Source: Arthrobacter sp. GMC3
Lineage (GTDB): Bacteria > Actinomycetota > Actinomycetes > Actinomycetales > Micrococcaceae
Direction of reading: 5' to 3'
NCBI RefSeq assembly: GCF_002929305.1
Contig: NZ_PJIO01000003.1
Span: forward strand, 310,001-374,000
Length of the DNA stretch: 64,000 nt
Notes under the pieces: generated by a model
Database searches by the model: none
What the model was told of the DNA's origin: nothing
Seen by the model: the letters and a program-made list of their open reading frames with translations, nothing else
Translations under genes and position numbers: made by a program
In this document: positions 8,408-16,852 of the stretch, piece after piece
Layout of the letters: each line of letters begins with the position of its first letter
Numbering within the stretch: the first letter of the stretch is position 1

Positions 8408-8442
8408 CTCGCAGGCGTGAGCACCTCGGTCGCGCCTGCGAG
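8408..8442 (+). terminator. 10-bp hairpin after the major tail protein gene
   Basis: CTCGCAGGCG pairs with CGCCTGCGAG around a 15-base loop, eight bases after the tail-protein stop. No T run follows. As with the capsid hairpin, it is best read as an intercistronic attenuator or mRNA-end stabiliser rather than a full terminator. Confidence 0.6.
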
Positions 8443-8500
8443 GAAGGCACCAACCATCCAGAATTTTCGATAGTTCAACACCCATCAAGGAGAAACAATC

Positions 8501-9001
8501 ATGGCTTTCAAAGACCTACGCGAAACCCTCGACAGCACCCTCAGCCTCCCCATCGGCGGCAAAGAGTACGTCATCCCACCGATCAATGCCGAGGTGGGCC
8601 TGCGCATGCAGGACATCATGAACGTCGCCGCCAAAGCCGCACAGGCGAAAAAGGACGGCAAAGAGTACGTCATGACGGAGCGCGACGAAGAGCTCCTCTC
8701 CGACGACGAAGAGATCAGCATCTACCGCGACGCCATCGGTGAAGCCTGGGACGAAATGACTGAAGACGGCGTCACTTGGGAAGAGATGAAACTCTGCGCA
8801 CTCACGGCCATCTTCCACGCCACCCAAGGCCCAGAATTTGCCGAAGAGTACTTCAACTCGGGGGGAAAAGTACAAGCGCCGAACAGGGAGGCGCGCCGAA
8901 TGGCGACCCGGACCCGTACGGCCGCGGCAACTACGACGAAGAATCCGGCATCTCGGACTACTACCAGTACCCGGAAGGCCATAACGCCGAAAACCCCCTG
9001 A
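8501..9001 (+). CDS. Tail assembly chaperone, short form (G-like)
   Basis: A 166-residue protein with an AAGGAG RBS, lying between major tail protein and tape measure, where lambda G and GT analogues map. The N-terminal part (LRETLDSTLSLPIGGKEYVI, then NAEVGLRMQDIMN) is the conserved chaperone fold. Residues from about 124 onward, after the slippery site, become a low-complexity Arg/Thr-rich tail (RTRTAAATTTKNP) typical of an unshifted read. The protein coats the tape measure during tail assembly and is absent from mature virions. It is made along with the frameshifted long form. Confidence 0.85.
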   Translation: MAFKDLRETLDSTLSLPIGGKEYVIPPINAEVGLRMQDIMNVAAKAAQAKKDGKEYVMTERDEELLSDDEEISIYRDAIGEAWDEMTEDGVTWEEMKLCALTAIFHATQGPEFAEEYFNSGGKVQAPNREARRMATRTRTAAATTTKNPASRTTTSTRKAITPKTP

Positions 9002-9195
9002 CCTGGGAACGGCTCCTGGACAACTGGGCGCTCATCGAAGCCGACCTTTTCGACGTCGGCATCGACATGGAATCCGGGATCCTGCAGCAGCGGTCCTGGC
9101 GGTGGCTGGCCAACAAGATCATGGGCCTTCTCGCCATAGAGTCCCGGCTCCAACGCCGCCTCTACCCGCCCAAGAAACAAGCGGGAAATCAATAA
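8501..9195 (+). CDS. Tail assembly chaperone, -1 frameshifted long form (GT-like)
   Basis: A -1 shift at 8860-8869 joins bases 8501-8869 to 8869-9195 and gives a 231-residue fusion. The second frame has no start codon or RBS of its own at the junction but encodes a well-formed protein (NYDEESGISDYYQYPEGH, then NPLTWERLLDNWALIEADLF, then QRSWRWLANKIMGLL) typical of actinophage second chaperone domains. Its stop is 26 bases before the tape measure start. The long form is normally made at a few percent and links the tape measure to tail-tube subunits. Gene order, slippery site and complete second frame agree. Confidence 0.85.
8860..8869 (+). promoter_or_regulatory. Programmed -1 ribosomal frameshift site with two overlapping slippery heptamers
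   Basis: The run GGGGGGAAAA, read in the zero frame as G GGG GGA AAA, contains two X XXY YYZ heptamers in register: GGGGGGA (8860-8866) and GGGAAAA (8863-8869). Both re-pair fully in the -1 frame and both give the same fusion peptide (..SGGKST..). The second resembles lambda's G GGA AAG. Confidence 0.85.
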
Positions 9196-9221
9196 CTAAA
9201 CAATAAGAGAGGTGGCCCACC

Positions 9222-12200
9222 TTGGCACTTACCATCGGCGAACTGGTGGGCTACCTCCGACTCAACTCCACCGACTTCGACAGGAACCTGGCCGGCGCCA
9301 CCGGTGCCATGGGCGACTTCGCTGTCACCGGTCAGAGAACTGGTGACAAGGCTGGCAACTCCCTGCTGTCCGCCGTTGGTAGTGCCGCGCTAAAGGTCGG
9401 CAAGATCGTTACCGGTGCTGTCGCAGCTGTCGGCGGCATCGTCACTGGCCTGGCTATCAAGGGCGGCATCGCTAGGCAGCTTCAAATCGAGGACGCGGAA
9501 GCATCCCTGCTGGGCCTGGGCAACTCGACAGAGAGCGTGGCGGCGATCATGGCGAACGCCATGGCCTCTGTCAAGGGCACGGCCTTCGGCATGGGCGAAG
9601 CTGCCTCCACGGCCGCCGGCGCAGTTGCTGCTGGTATCCAGCCGGGCAGGGACCTCGAGCGGGTCCTTAAGCTGGTGGGCGACTCGGCCACCATTGCCAA
9701 GACTGATATGGCATCGATGGGCTCGATCTTCAACAAGGTTGCAGCGTCAGGCAAGTTGCAGGGCGATGTGATCGCACAGCTGCAGGACTCCGGCGTGCCG
9801 GTCCTGCAAATGGTTGCCAAGCAGATGGGTGTCACAGCTGCCGAGGCGTCGAAGATGGCATCCGACGGCAAGGTCTCTTTCGAGATCTTCGCCGACGCCA
9901 TGGAGGCTGGCCTCGGTGGGGCCGCATTGAAGTCCGGTGACACGACACGCGGTGCTTTCGCGAACATGAAGGCCGCGTTCTCTCGCTTCGGTGTCGTCCT
10001 TACCAGCTGGTTTATGCCGCTGATGAAGATGGTTTTCAATGCCATAGGCAAGGCCGTTGACGGGCTCACGGCCGTGTTGAAACCGTTTTCAACCCAGTTC
10101 GGCGAGTGGTTCCAGGGCAAGATGGGCCCGGCCATCGATAGCTTCGGCAACGCGGCTGTTACGTGGTTCGGGAAACTTGGGGTTGCCGCTGGAACCTTGC
10201 AGTCCTTGTTCAGCTCGTTCGTCACAGGTTTCACGATGCCCCGCCTGGATGGTGGCGCCTTGGAAAGTGGCCTCTCCACGATTGCCACGGTGGGTTACAA
10301 GGCCCGCGATATGTTCAACGAAGTTGTTGGCGGCGTCGTCGCATTTGTGTCTGGCTTGAGGGAGGGCGGCAACGACGTAACCTCCGGCGGGTTCGCTGGC
10401 ATCCTCGAATCCATCGGCCTCGCTATCCGCAACTTGTGGGATGCTTTCGGTCCGATGGCGGAGCAGGCTGGCGGCATCGGCGACCTCGTCGATGCGTTCT
10501 CGCCCATGGGTATCCTGATGGCCGCCCTAGCCCCTGTGCTGCCACAGCTTGCCGAGTCCGCAGGAACACTCGCGGGGACGCTCTCAGGCGCCCTGCTGGT
10601 CGCTGTGCAGGCTTTGCTGCCTGTCGTAAACGGCATCGTCTTGGGCATTGCCGACGTCGTCAATGGCTTCATGTCGACTGAGGCTGGCGCGAATACTCTT
10701 GTAGGTGTCATCGTCGCCTTGGGCGCTGGCTTCCTCGCGTTCAAGGCGACGATGCTTGCCATTTCGATCGCGACCAAGGCTTACGCGGCCTACACCGCCG
10801 TCGTTCGTGGTGCCACTGCGGCCTGGGCCGTCGTTCAGGCCGTCCTTAATGGCGTCCTCTTCGTGAGCCCGCTCAGCTGGATCATCCTCGGGATCGTTGC
10901 ACTTATCGCCGTCATCATCTTGCTGGTAAAGAATTGGGATTCTGTTGTCGGATTCCTTCAAGGAGCCTGGCAAGGATTTATCGACTGGTTCACCGGGATC
11001 ATGAGCAGTGTCGTATCGTGGATCGGCCAGAACTGGGGGCTTCTGCTCTCGTTGCTGATCGGGCCACTAGGGTTCGCTATCCAGTGGATCGTCGAGCACT
11101 GGTCAGAAATCTCTGCATTCTTCGCCGCTTTCTTCTCCGACACCCTGGGCATGTTCTCAGATTTTGGAACGAACACGGTGGGCATGTTCGTCGATTTCTT
11201 CTCCAACACGATCGGTATGGTGAAAGATTTCGCCGGGAACCTGGCCGCACCATTCGCCGCCGGCATGGCCATCGTCAAGGTCATCTTCACCCAAGGGTGG
11301 GAGATCCTACAGACAGCCGTCGCCACCGTCCTCGCCGTGATCATCGCCATCGTGACCGGCCAGTTCGACAAAATCCCCGGCTATTTCGTCTCCGCATTCC
11401 AAAAAATTGCCGGATTCTTCACGGCAGGACTCGCCCAGATCGACACGATCTTGGGCGGCGCCATCACCAACATGGTCAACATGGCCATCAGCATCTGGAC
11501 CGGCCTCGTCGCCTGGGTGCAGTCCATCCCGCAGCAAATCGTCAACGCCCTCATCGGCCTGGCCATGCTTGGCTTGCAGGTCGGGGCCTGGATCCTGTCG
11601 GTCAAGGATGCGGCCATCTCCAAGTTCATGGAGCTCGTCGCCTGGGTGCAGGGCATCCCGGGGATGATCGTGAATGCCCTCATCGCCTTGGCGCTGCTTG
11701 GCATTCAAGTTGGAGCCTGGATTCTGTCGGTGAAGGATGCGGCCGTGGGCAAGTTCCTCGAGCTTGTGAACTGGGTCAAAGGCGTGCCGGGCATGGTCCT
11801 CAACGGGATCGCTTCAATCGGCGGCCTGGCTGGCAACATGGCCGGGTGGATCGGCGCTGTGAAGGATGCAGCGGTGAACAAGTTCTTCGATCTGGTGAAC
11901 TGGGTCAGGGGCGTGCCCGGCTTGATCCTCGGCGCTCTTGGCAACATGGGTCGGCTGCTCGCTGATGCCGGACAGCAAATCATGGATGGCTTCTTGTCCG
12001 GGCTCCAGGGTGCGTTCAAGGGTGTTCAGGACTTCGTTGGTGGCATCGGCGATTGGATCAAGGACCACAAGGGCCCCAAAGCCTACGACTTGGCCCTGCT
12101 CGTCCCTGCGGGTGGATGGATCATGGACGGCCTTCAAGGGGGCATCAAGAAGTCAATGCCGTCGCTAAAGAACACCCTCGGTGATGTGTCGTGGATGATC

Positions 12201-12401
12201 GCCAACGGCATCGATCCGGAACTTGGAATCGGCGGCAACTACGCTTTCAGCGGCCTAGGAAACGGCTTGCCAGAACCTCAAATGCCAGCGGCGTCGACGG
12301 TCTACAACCAGACCTTCAACGTCGAGAAGGCTGACGGCGTGGACTCTGAAACGCAAGCGCGCGGCATGGCTGAACAGATCATGTGGAAGGCAGGTGTCTG
12401 A
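9222..12401 (+). CDS. Tail tape measure protein
   Basis: At 1059 residues this is the longest phage gene here, as expected for the protein that sets tail length. The start is TTG 9222 behind AGAGAGGTGG; the N-terminus (LTIGELVGYLRLNSTDFDRN) is the standard tape-measure opening. Residues about 40-290 contain the TP901-type core (GMGEAASTAAGAVAAGIQPG, then VAASGKLQGDVIAQLQDSGV). Several hydrophobic stretches (about 440-580 and 685-720) would be membrane-active when injected. Residues about 765-905 carry four 43-residue tandem repeats starting WVxxxPxxxx. No lysozyme or peptidase motif was seen. The stop overlaps the next ATG. Confidence 0.93.
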   Translation: MALTIGELVGYLRLNSTDFDRNLAGATGAMGDFAVTGQRTGDKAGNSLLSAVGSAALKVGKIVTGAVAAVGGIVTGLAIKGGIARQLQIEDAEASLLGLGNSTESVAAIMANAMASVKGTAFGMGEAASTAAGAVAAGIQPGRDLERVLKLVGDSATIAKTDMASMGSIFNKVAASGKLQGDVIAQLQDSGVPVLQMVAKQMGVTAAEASKMASDGKVSFEIFADAMEAGLGGAALKSGDTTRGAFANMKAAFSRFGVVLTSWFMPLMKMVFNAIGKAVDGLTAVLKPFSTQFGEWFQGKMGPAIDSFGNAAVTWFGKLGVAAGTLQSLFSSFVTGFTMPRLDGGALESGLSTIATVGYKARDMFNEVVGGVVAFVSGLREGGNDVTSGGFAGILESIGLAIRNLWDAFGPMAEQAGGIGDLVDAFSPMGILMAALAPVLPQLAESAGTLAGTLSGALLVAVQALLPVVNGIVLGIADVVNGFMSTEAGANTLVGVIVALGAGFLAFKATMLAISIATKAYAAYTAVVRGATAAWAVVQAVLNGVLFVSPLSWIILGIVALIAVIILLVKNWDSVVGFLQGAWQGFIDWFTGIMSSVVSWIGQNWGLLLSLLIGPLGFAIQWIVEHWSEISAFFAAFFSDTLGMFSDFGTNTVGMFVDFFSNTIGMVKDFAGNLAAPFAAGMAIVKVIFTQGWEILQTAVATVLAVIIAIVTGQFDKIPGYFVSAFQKIAGFFTAGLAQIDTILGGAITNMVNMAISIWTGLVAWVQSIPQQIVNALIGLAMLGLQVGAWILSVKDAAISKFMELVAWVQGIPGMIVNALIALALLGIQVGAWILSVKDAAVGKFLELVNWVKGVPGMVLNGIASIGGLAGNMAGWIGAVKDAAVNKFFDLVNWVRGVPGLILGALGNMGRLLADAGQQIMDGFLSGLQGAFKGVQDFVGGIGDWIKDHKGPKAYDLALLVPAGGWIMDGLQGGIKKSMPSLKNTLGDVSWMIANGIDPELGIGGNYAFSGLGNGLPEPQMPAASTVYNQTFNVEKADGVDSETQARGMAEQIMWKAGV
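11514..11951 (+). repeat. 129-bp (43-aa) tandem repeats inside the tape measure gene
   Basis: Units begin with the TGG codon at 11514, 11643, 11772 and 11901, exactly 129 bases apart. The encoded units start WVQSIPQQ, WVQGIPGM, WVKGVPGM and WVRGVPGL; the first three end in KDAA..KF.ELV. The fourth copy decays after about 17 residues. The first two units are the most alike (GLQVGAWILSVKDAAI versus GIQVGAWILSVKDAAV). Repeat gain or loss would change predicted tail length by a fixed step. Confidence 0.85.
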
Positions 12402-13285
12402 TGACGACTTTGTATAAGATGCCAGCCAGCCAAATGGTTGCCACTCTGGGTGCACTGCAACTCAATCAGTGGGCACCGGAGGGCTATTTCCTGAAGGCAC
12501 TCAGGATGCCCGGATGGAAGGGCACCCCGGGTGTCAGGAAGGACACCACGCCGCGTTTGTGGGCGCACGGCGACTTCTCCGAGCGCGGCTGGCGAACTGG
12601 TCGGCTGATCACTATTGAAGGGCGCGCGAACCTCCCCACCGAGGCTGCCCTGTTGGCCGCGCACGAGGCTCTCTCATCTGCCTTGGCCGACGGGACCGAG
12701 GGCATGCTGGTCGTCGATGATCCGATCTTCGGCGTCCTGCATGCCTCCGTGAGTCTTGCCACGGGCTCTGACCTTCCCGGCTGGGAAGTGCCGGGAATTT
12801 ACCCCTTCCAAATTCAAGTCACCGCAGCGGACCCACGCAAGTACGGCCAAACCCTCTCTGGGTCCACGGGTGTGCCGGTGGATGGTGGCGGGCTCGGCTA
12901 CGACCTCTACACGGTAGGCAGCACAGGCGTGCTGGACTATGGCGCCGCCGGGTCGCCCGGCATTGTGTCCCTGACGAACGTGGGGACCGCCGACACCGCA
13001 CCTGTCTACACCATCACCGGCAGCTGCCCCAACGGCTTCTCCATCACGGAAATCGGAACAGGGCGGCGCCTGGTCTACGCAGGCGCCGTCATCACCGGGC
13101 AAGTAATCCGCCTCGATACCGCCGACGGCTCAGTGACCTTGGACGACGACGGCGACCGCGGCGCGCAGCTGGTCCGTCGCGAGTGGGTACGCCTGGGTAA
13201 GGGCCAGACAGGCACATGGCTCTTTGAGGCACCCGGATCCACCAACGCACTACTGAAGACGGAGGTGACCCCGGCATGGTGGTAA
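12401..13285 (+). CDS. Phage distal tail protein (Dit)
   Basis: A 294-residue protein directly after the tape measure, starting at the ATG that overlaps its stop (ATGA). The N-terminus (TTLYKMPASQMVATLGALQL) and the ITIEGRANLPTEAALLAAHE segment match the tube-like N-domain of distal tail proteins, where the TxEG/xRAxLP strand is conserved. The C-terminal half, including FSITEIGTGRRLVYAGAVIT and the closing WLFEAPGSTNALLKTEV, is the galectin-like/tail-fibre-binding domain. This forms the hub that starts tube growth and carries the tip. The stop lies within the next gene (10-base overlap). Confidence 0.8.
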   Translation: MTTLYKMPASQMVATLGALQLNQWAPEGYFLKALRMPGWKGTPGVRKDTTPRLWAHGDFSERGWRTGRLITIEGRANLPTEAALLAAHEALSSALADGTEGMLVVDDPIFGVLHASVSLATGSDLPGWEVPGIYPFQIQVTAADPRKYGQTLSGSTGVPVDGGGLGYDLYTVGSTGVLDYGAAGSPGIVSLTNVGTADTAPVYTITGSCPNGFSITEIGTGRRLVYAGAVITGQVIRLDTADGSVTLDDDGDRGAQLVRREWVRLGKGQTGTWLFEAPGSTNALLKTEVTPAWW

Positions 13286-14424
13286 ACACCGGGTATCGGG
13301 TTTTTGTGGGCGAGATGGTCACCGGCCTAATTACGGCGGACCTGCCCGTCTCTGCCTCGCCCTGGGGGCAGCGTCTCAATGATGCCGGTTCAATCGAAGG
13401 CACGCTGCAGGTCCGCTCCCGCGAAGTCGCCCGCCTCAACCTCAGGGCGAACACAGCACCGCTCAAACAATTCATGGGCATCAGCTACGGGAACACAATC
13501 CTCGAGGCAGGCCCCATCTGGAAACGCGCCTACGACCCAGCAAAGGAAACCTGCAAAGTCTCCGCCGCTGGGCTCTGGTCCATCCTCGACACCATCAAAG
13601 CCCTCGACTGGGTCGCGCTCGCGGCCGGGAAGTCAACGACGGAGACGAGCATTGACGTCGTCGGTAAGACGCTGGGGTCCATCGCTCGGGAGCTCGTGAG
13701 GATTAGCATCCAGACCAACCCCAATAATCCCGGTTTGCCGATCGTTTTGCCGGAGCTGCTGGCTGGGATCAATGAGAGGCACGAGCCTGGCTACATGTTG
13801 CCGTGGCTCGGGCAGCTACTCAAGAACCTGACCGGCGTCCAGCGCGGCCCAGACATCCGATTCCGGCCGCGATTCCGTGGTGACGATCAACGGTATGTGG
13901 AATGGGTCATGGAGGTCGGGACCGACGACAGTCCCCTCCTGGTGCAGGCTGGGCCGGACTGGATCTGGGACGGCTCCGTCGAAAAGTCTGGCGTTGTCGG
14001 CTTCGGTGTAGTGGAAGATGCTACAAAAATGGCGGCCAAGGCTTACCAGCCTGGCGCCGGGTCAGAACAAGACATGATGCTCAGGTGGGCTCAGGACACC
14101 ACTCTGATCGACACAGCCGGCTACCCATGGACGGAAGTCGACGTGGCATCCAAGGATGTCGAAGACCTCGGCCTACTGCAGGCCTATGCGGATGCCGGCA
14201 TGGCGGCCGCGAAGTATCCGATCGAGGACTGGTCGGTGTCCGTCCGGGCTAACGCCACGCCACAGCTTGGCACCTACCTGCCAGGGCACTGGGCCCAGGC
14301 CATCATCCCTGACTACCATCCGATCCTTGATCCAGGACCGGTCCGTGTCCGGATGATGGCGATCGACGGGGATCACACCGAGACGGTGAAGATCACTCTC
14401 GCCCCAATCCAAGGGAGGGCCTAA
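13276..14424 (+). CDS. Phage minor tail protein (tail-tip, Gp37-like)
   Basis: A 382-residue protein overlapping the end of the distal tail gene. The opening GYRVFVGEMVTGLITADLPV and the following GTLQVRSREVARLNLRANTA match the tail-tip hub proteins (ReqiPepy6 Gp37-like) that follow Dit in actinophages. Segments RFRPRFRGDDQRYVEWVMEV and VIPDYHP-like beta strands continue the beta-rich fold; the C-terminus (VRMMAIDGDHTETVKITLAP) is typical. It likely forms the trimeric hub at the tip. No peptidoglycan-cleaving motif was recognised. Start ATG 13276 is supported by overlap rather than a strong RBS. Confidence 0.75.
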   Translation: MVVNTGYRVFVGEMVTGLITADLPVSASPWGQRLNDAGSIEGTLQVRSREVARLNLRANTAPLKQFMGISYGNTILEAGPIWKRAYDPAKETCKVSAAGLWSILDTIKALDWVALAAGKSTTETSIDVVGKTLGSIARELVRISIQTNPNNPGLPIVLPELLAGINERHEPGYMLPWLGQLLKNLTGVQRGPDIRFRPRFRGDDQRYVEWVMEVGTDDSPLLVQAGPDWIWDGSVEKSGVVGFGVVEDATKMAAKAYQPGAGSEQDMMLRWAQDTTLIDTAGYPWTEVDVASKDVEDLGLLQAYADAGMAAAKYPIEDWSVSVRANATPQLGTYLPGHWAQAIIPDYHPILDPGPVRVRMMAIDGDHTETVKITLAPIQGRA

Positions 14425-14427
14425 GAA

Positions 14428-15414
14428 ATGGATGACCTAGACGGAATCCCGAGGGGCACGCGTGAGCCTGACCCGGTCGTCGCTTTCATGAATCTCCTCA
14501 AGGAGTTGGGCCTCCGTATCGGCAAGCTCGAACGGGCTGCTCCTCAGTTGTCGATGTCGATCACTGGCCCGGTGGGTGGCATCCGTGTGGATGCCACCGG
14601 TATCCAGGCGATTGGCACTTCGGGTAAGACTGTTACTTACATCCAGACCAGTGATGGAGCTTTCGTCACCCTGGATGTGACCGAGCGTCCAGTCGCTCGC
14701 TTCGGGCCGCTGCTCTCCGCTCCGGGGAAGTACGGTGGCGAGATCTGGGACGCAACCAACAATGTGTGGGTGCAGTTGCTCGTCTCCGGCGGTGTCTCAT
14801 GGCTAGGGATCAGTGGCAAGCCTGGCTGGGCCGCCTCCAATACGTCGATCGACGGCGGGTACATCAGCGGCACCGTCGCCACTGCCTCCAACTCTGCAAA
14901 CGCGGGGACGGCGGCCATGGCCAACGGCTCATCGCGGGCCTTCAACAACCCAGTGGCCGGCACAAGTTTCGTGGCGGTGTGGGTCGGAAACGACGCCAAC
15001 AACCTATTGGGGAAAAACACGTCATCGCGCCGGTACAAGGAGAACATCCGAGATTACTCGGTAGAGGCGGCAGCCGTGCTGCAGCTGCGGTCCGTGATCT
15101 TCGACCGCAAGCCGTCCATGCTCCCAGCGGTAACTCCGGAAGGCGGCCCGGCCGTGGGACCAGTCCAACGACTCCGCGGGGCTAAGGACGAATACGGCCT
15201 CATCGCCGAAGAGGTTCACAAGTACTTGCCCGAGATCATCTCCTGGCATGACGCTGGCGACGGCAAGGGCCCGCAGATCGATGGCATCCGCTACGACCTG
15301 CTTGGCGTCGCTCTGCTGGACGTCGTCAAGGACCTGCAAGTACAAATCACCAACAACTCTGATGACATCGCCGCCTTGAAGGTGGCATTCCGTGCAATGG
15401 GAGGCACTTTATGA
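14428..15414 (+). CDS. Minor tail / fibre protein with Peptidase_S74 intramolecular chaperone domain
   Basis: A 328-residue protein. Residues 1-190 look like a trimeric fibre body (GGIRVDATGIQAIGTSGKTV; GGYISGTVATASNSANAGTA). Residues about 195-320 form an intramolecular chaperone auto-processing domain: SSRRYKENIRDY (S199, K204) corresponds to the S-D-x-R-x-K motif with the Ser-Lys dyad, followed by EYGLIAEEVHKYLPEII and IRYDLLGVALLDVV, all standard for S74. This domain trimerises the fibre and then cuts itself off at S199. The Asp of the motif is Ser here. The gene is part of the adsorption module and would help set host range. Confidence 0.8.
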   Translation: MDDLDGIPRGTREPDPVVAFMNLLKELGLRIGKLERAAPQLSMSITGPVGGIRVDATGIQAIGTSGKTVTYIQTSDGAFVTLDVTERPVARFGPLLSAPGKYGGEIWDATNNVWVQLLVSGGVSWLGISGKPGWAASNTSIDGGYISGTVATASNSANAGTAAMANGSSRAFNNPVAGTSFVAVWVGNDANNLLGKNTSSRRYKENIRDYSVEAAAVLQLRSVIFDRKPSMLPAVTPEGGPAVGPVQRLRGAKDEYGLIAEEVHKYLPEIISWHDAGDGKGPQIDGIRYDLLGVALLDVVKDLQVQITNNSDDIAALKVAFRAMGGTL

Positions 15415-16367
15415 GCGTGAATCGTGGGCCGGGCGTCCGGCAGATCGGTGCCATCGGCACGACCCCGAAGGAACACCGTCTAGCGCTGGCTGGCCAGTAT
15501 GCGGAGAACGCGCCGGGTGTTCCACGCTCTGGGGTGCTAGTTCAGGGCATCACCAACTTGGTCACGCCGACGGCATCGACCGCACCCATGACGTACCTGG
15601 TCGGCGAGGCAGCGACTGTAATGGCCCGCGCTGTCGGTGATGGCGTGTACACACCCACCACGGCGGGGGCAACGATTGCAAACCGCACTGTGGCCACGGC
15701 GAATGCCCCCGCCACGGGGTCCCGCTGGGATCTGGTGTGGATCAAGCAGAATGACCAGGAGAAGGGCGACGCGAACAACGACGCAATTCTTGGCGTCACT
15801 TCGGGCACAGCCGCCGCGTCTCCTGTACGCCCGACCGGGACTGTCCCAGCCGGCGCCCTGATCCTGTCCGAACACCAGATCTTCGCTGGGGCTGCGTCCA
15901 CCACCGCGTCACCGAACACGACGACACAGGTGTGGCGGCACACCGCGGCCCGGGGAGCCTCGATCCCGGTTCGGAACGTGGCAGAGCGGGCCGAGATTAC
16001 CTCCCCATTCAGGGGACAGAGGGTCACTCGGCTCGACAGCGATGGTCTCCCCGAGGAGACCTGGGACGGGTCGGTATGGGCTCCGCGTCTAATAATCCAG
16101 ATCGGGCAAGGAACTGCGCCGCCCATCTTCAAATCCCTCGAGGTATCCGTCACCCTCGACGCCTACAGCGTCGCGTACATCGTCTTTCCTGAGGCATTCC
16201 CGACCAAGCTGGTCTCCACGGTGCTGATGCGGATGCACACCACTGGCGGCCCAGTTAGTTACAACATGGTGGCCGACGGCACAAGCCGGTCCGCCATCAA
16301 GTTCGTGGTCAACGGCGTACCGTCCGGAACCCAGCTATACATCCAGTACCAGTGCTGGGGGTACTAA
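15411..16367 (+). CDS. Phage minor tail / baseplate protein of unknown function
   Basis: A 318-residue protein overlapping the fibre gene by four bases. Residues 1-60 (GPGVRQIGAIGTTPKEHRLA, then GVLVQGITNLVTP) and the middle (ATGSRWDLVWIKQND) are found in actinophage minor tail proteins next to fibres. The C-terminal 80 residues look like a compact beta domain (LEVSVTLDAYSVAYIVFPEA) that could bind the cell surface. No enzymatic motif is visible. It probably belongs to the receptor-binding tip; the specific job is not known. Confidence 0.65.
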   Translation: MSVNRGPGVRQIGAIGTTPKEHRLALAGQYAENAPGVPRSGVLVQGITNLVTPTASTAPMTYLVGEAATVMARAVGDGVYTPTTAGATIANRTVATANAPATGSRWDLVWIKQNDQEKGDANNDAILGVTSGTAAASPVRPTGTVPAGALILSEHQIFAGAASTTASPNTTTQVWRHTAARGASIPVRNVAERAEITSPFRGQRVTRLDSDGLPEETWDGSVWAPRLIIQIGQGTAPPIFKSLEVSVTLDAYSVAYIVFPEAFPTKLVSTVLMRMHTTGGPVSYNMVADGTSRSAIKFVVNGVPSGTQLYIQYQCWGY

Positions 16368-16834
16368 TGCCTGAGGAAACTAAAGACCTCGCATGGGCGC
16401 TTCCTGTCGCGGTGCAGCTCATCCTTCCCATTGTGCTGGTCATACTCACGGGCGCCGGGACATGGATGGTCGCAAAGATCCGGGCGAAGAACGAGCGCAT
16501 CAAACAGGAGCAAGACCACGCCCTGGCCATAACCGCGCAGCAAGCAGACTTTGACGGACGCAAGAAGGCCGCCGCCATGGCGCGGGACAAGCTCCTCTTC
16601 GACCAACAGCAGCTGATCATCACCCAGCTGCAAGAAGACCGAAAGGCCGCAGAGCAGAGGGAGGCTCGCCAGGACCGGAAGCTGGACGAGGTTTACGGGC
16701 TACTCGGCTACGAGCGGGAGCACACCCTCGAATGGGAGGAGTGGTACCGAGACGGGATGCCCAACCCTCCCGGGAAACCCAAGCGCCGGCACATCGCAAC
16801 CCCAGAACTCACAGCCACCCCAACGGGTGGCTGA
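16367..16834 (+). CDS. Membrane-anchored coiled-coil phage protein, unknown function
   Basis: A 155-residue protein whose ATG overlaps the preceding stop, with GGGGG nearby as SD. One hydrophobic segment (about residues 14-36, VQLILPIVLVILTGAGTWMV) is followed by a long charged helix rich in K, Q and E (RAKNERIKQEQDHALAI; KAAEQREARQDRKLDEVYG). This layout, N-terminal anchor plus cytoplasmic coiled coil, is common just upstream of actinophage endolysins, where such proteins are sometimes annotated as holin-like. A lysis-control or tail-tip scaffolding role is possible; sequence alone does not decide. The C-terminus ends PTPTGG. Confidence 0.6.
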   Translation: MPEETKDLAWALPVAVQLILPIVLVILTGAGTWMVAKIRAKNERIKQEQDHALAITAQQADFDGRKKAAAMARDKLLFDQQQLIITQLQEDRKAAEQREARQDRKLDEVYGLLGYEREHTLEWEEWYRDGMPNPPGKPKRRHIATPELTATPTGG

Positions 16835-16852
16835 CTCATTTAAGGAGGCACT

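Noticed and set aside
8776..8868. Independent start for the second tail-chaperone frame
   Set aside because: The start at 8776 has no RBS and the residues before the slippery site do not match the chaperone; the frame is entered by a -1 shift.
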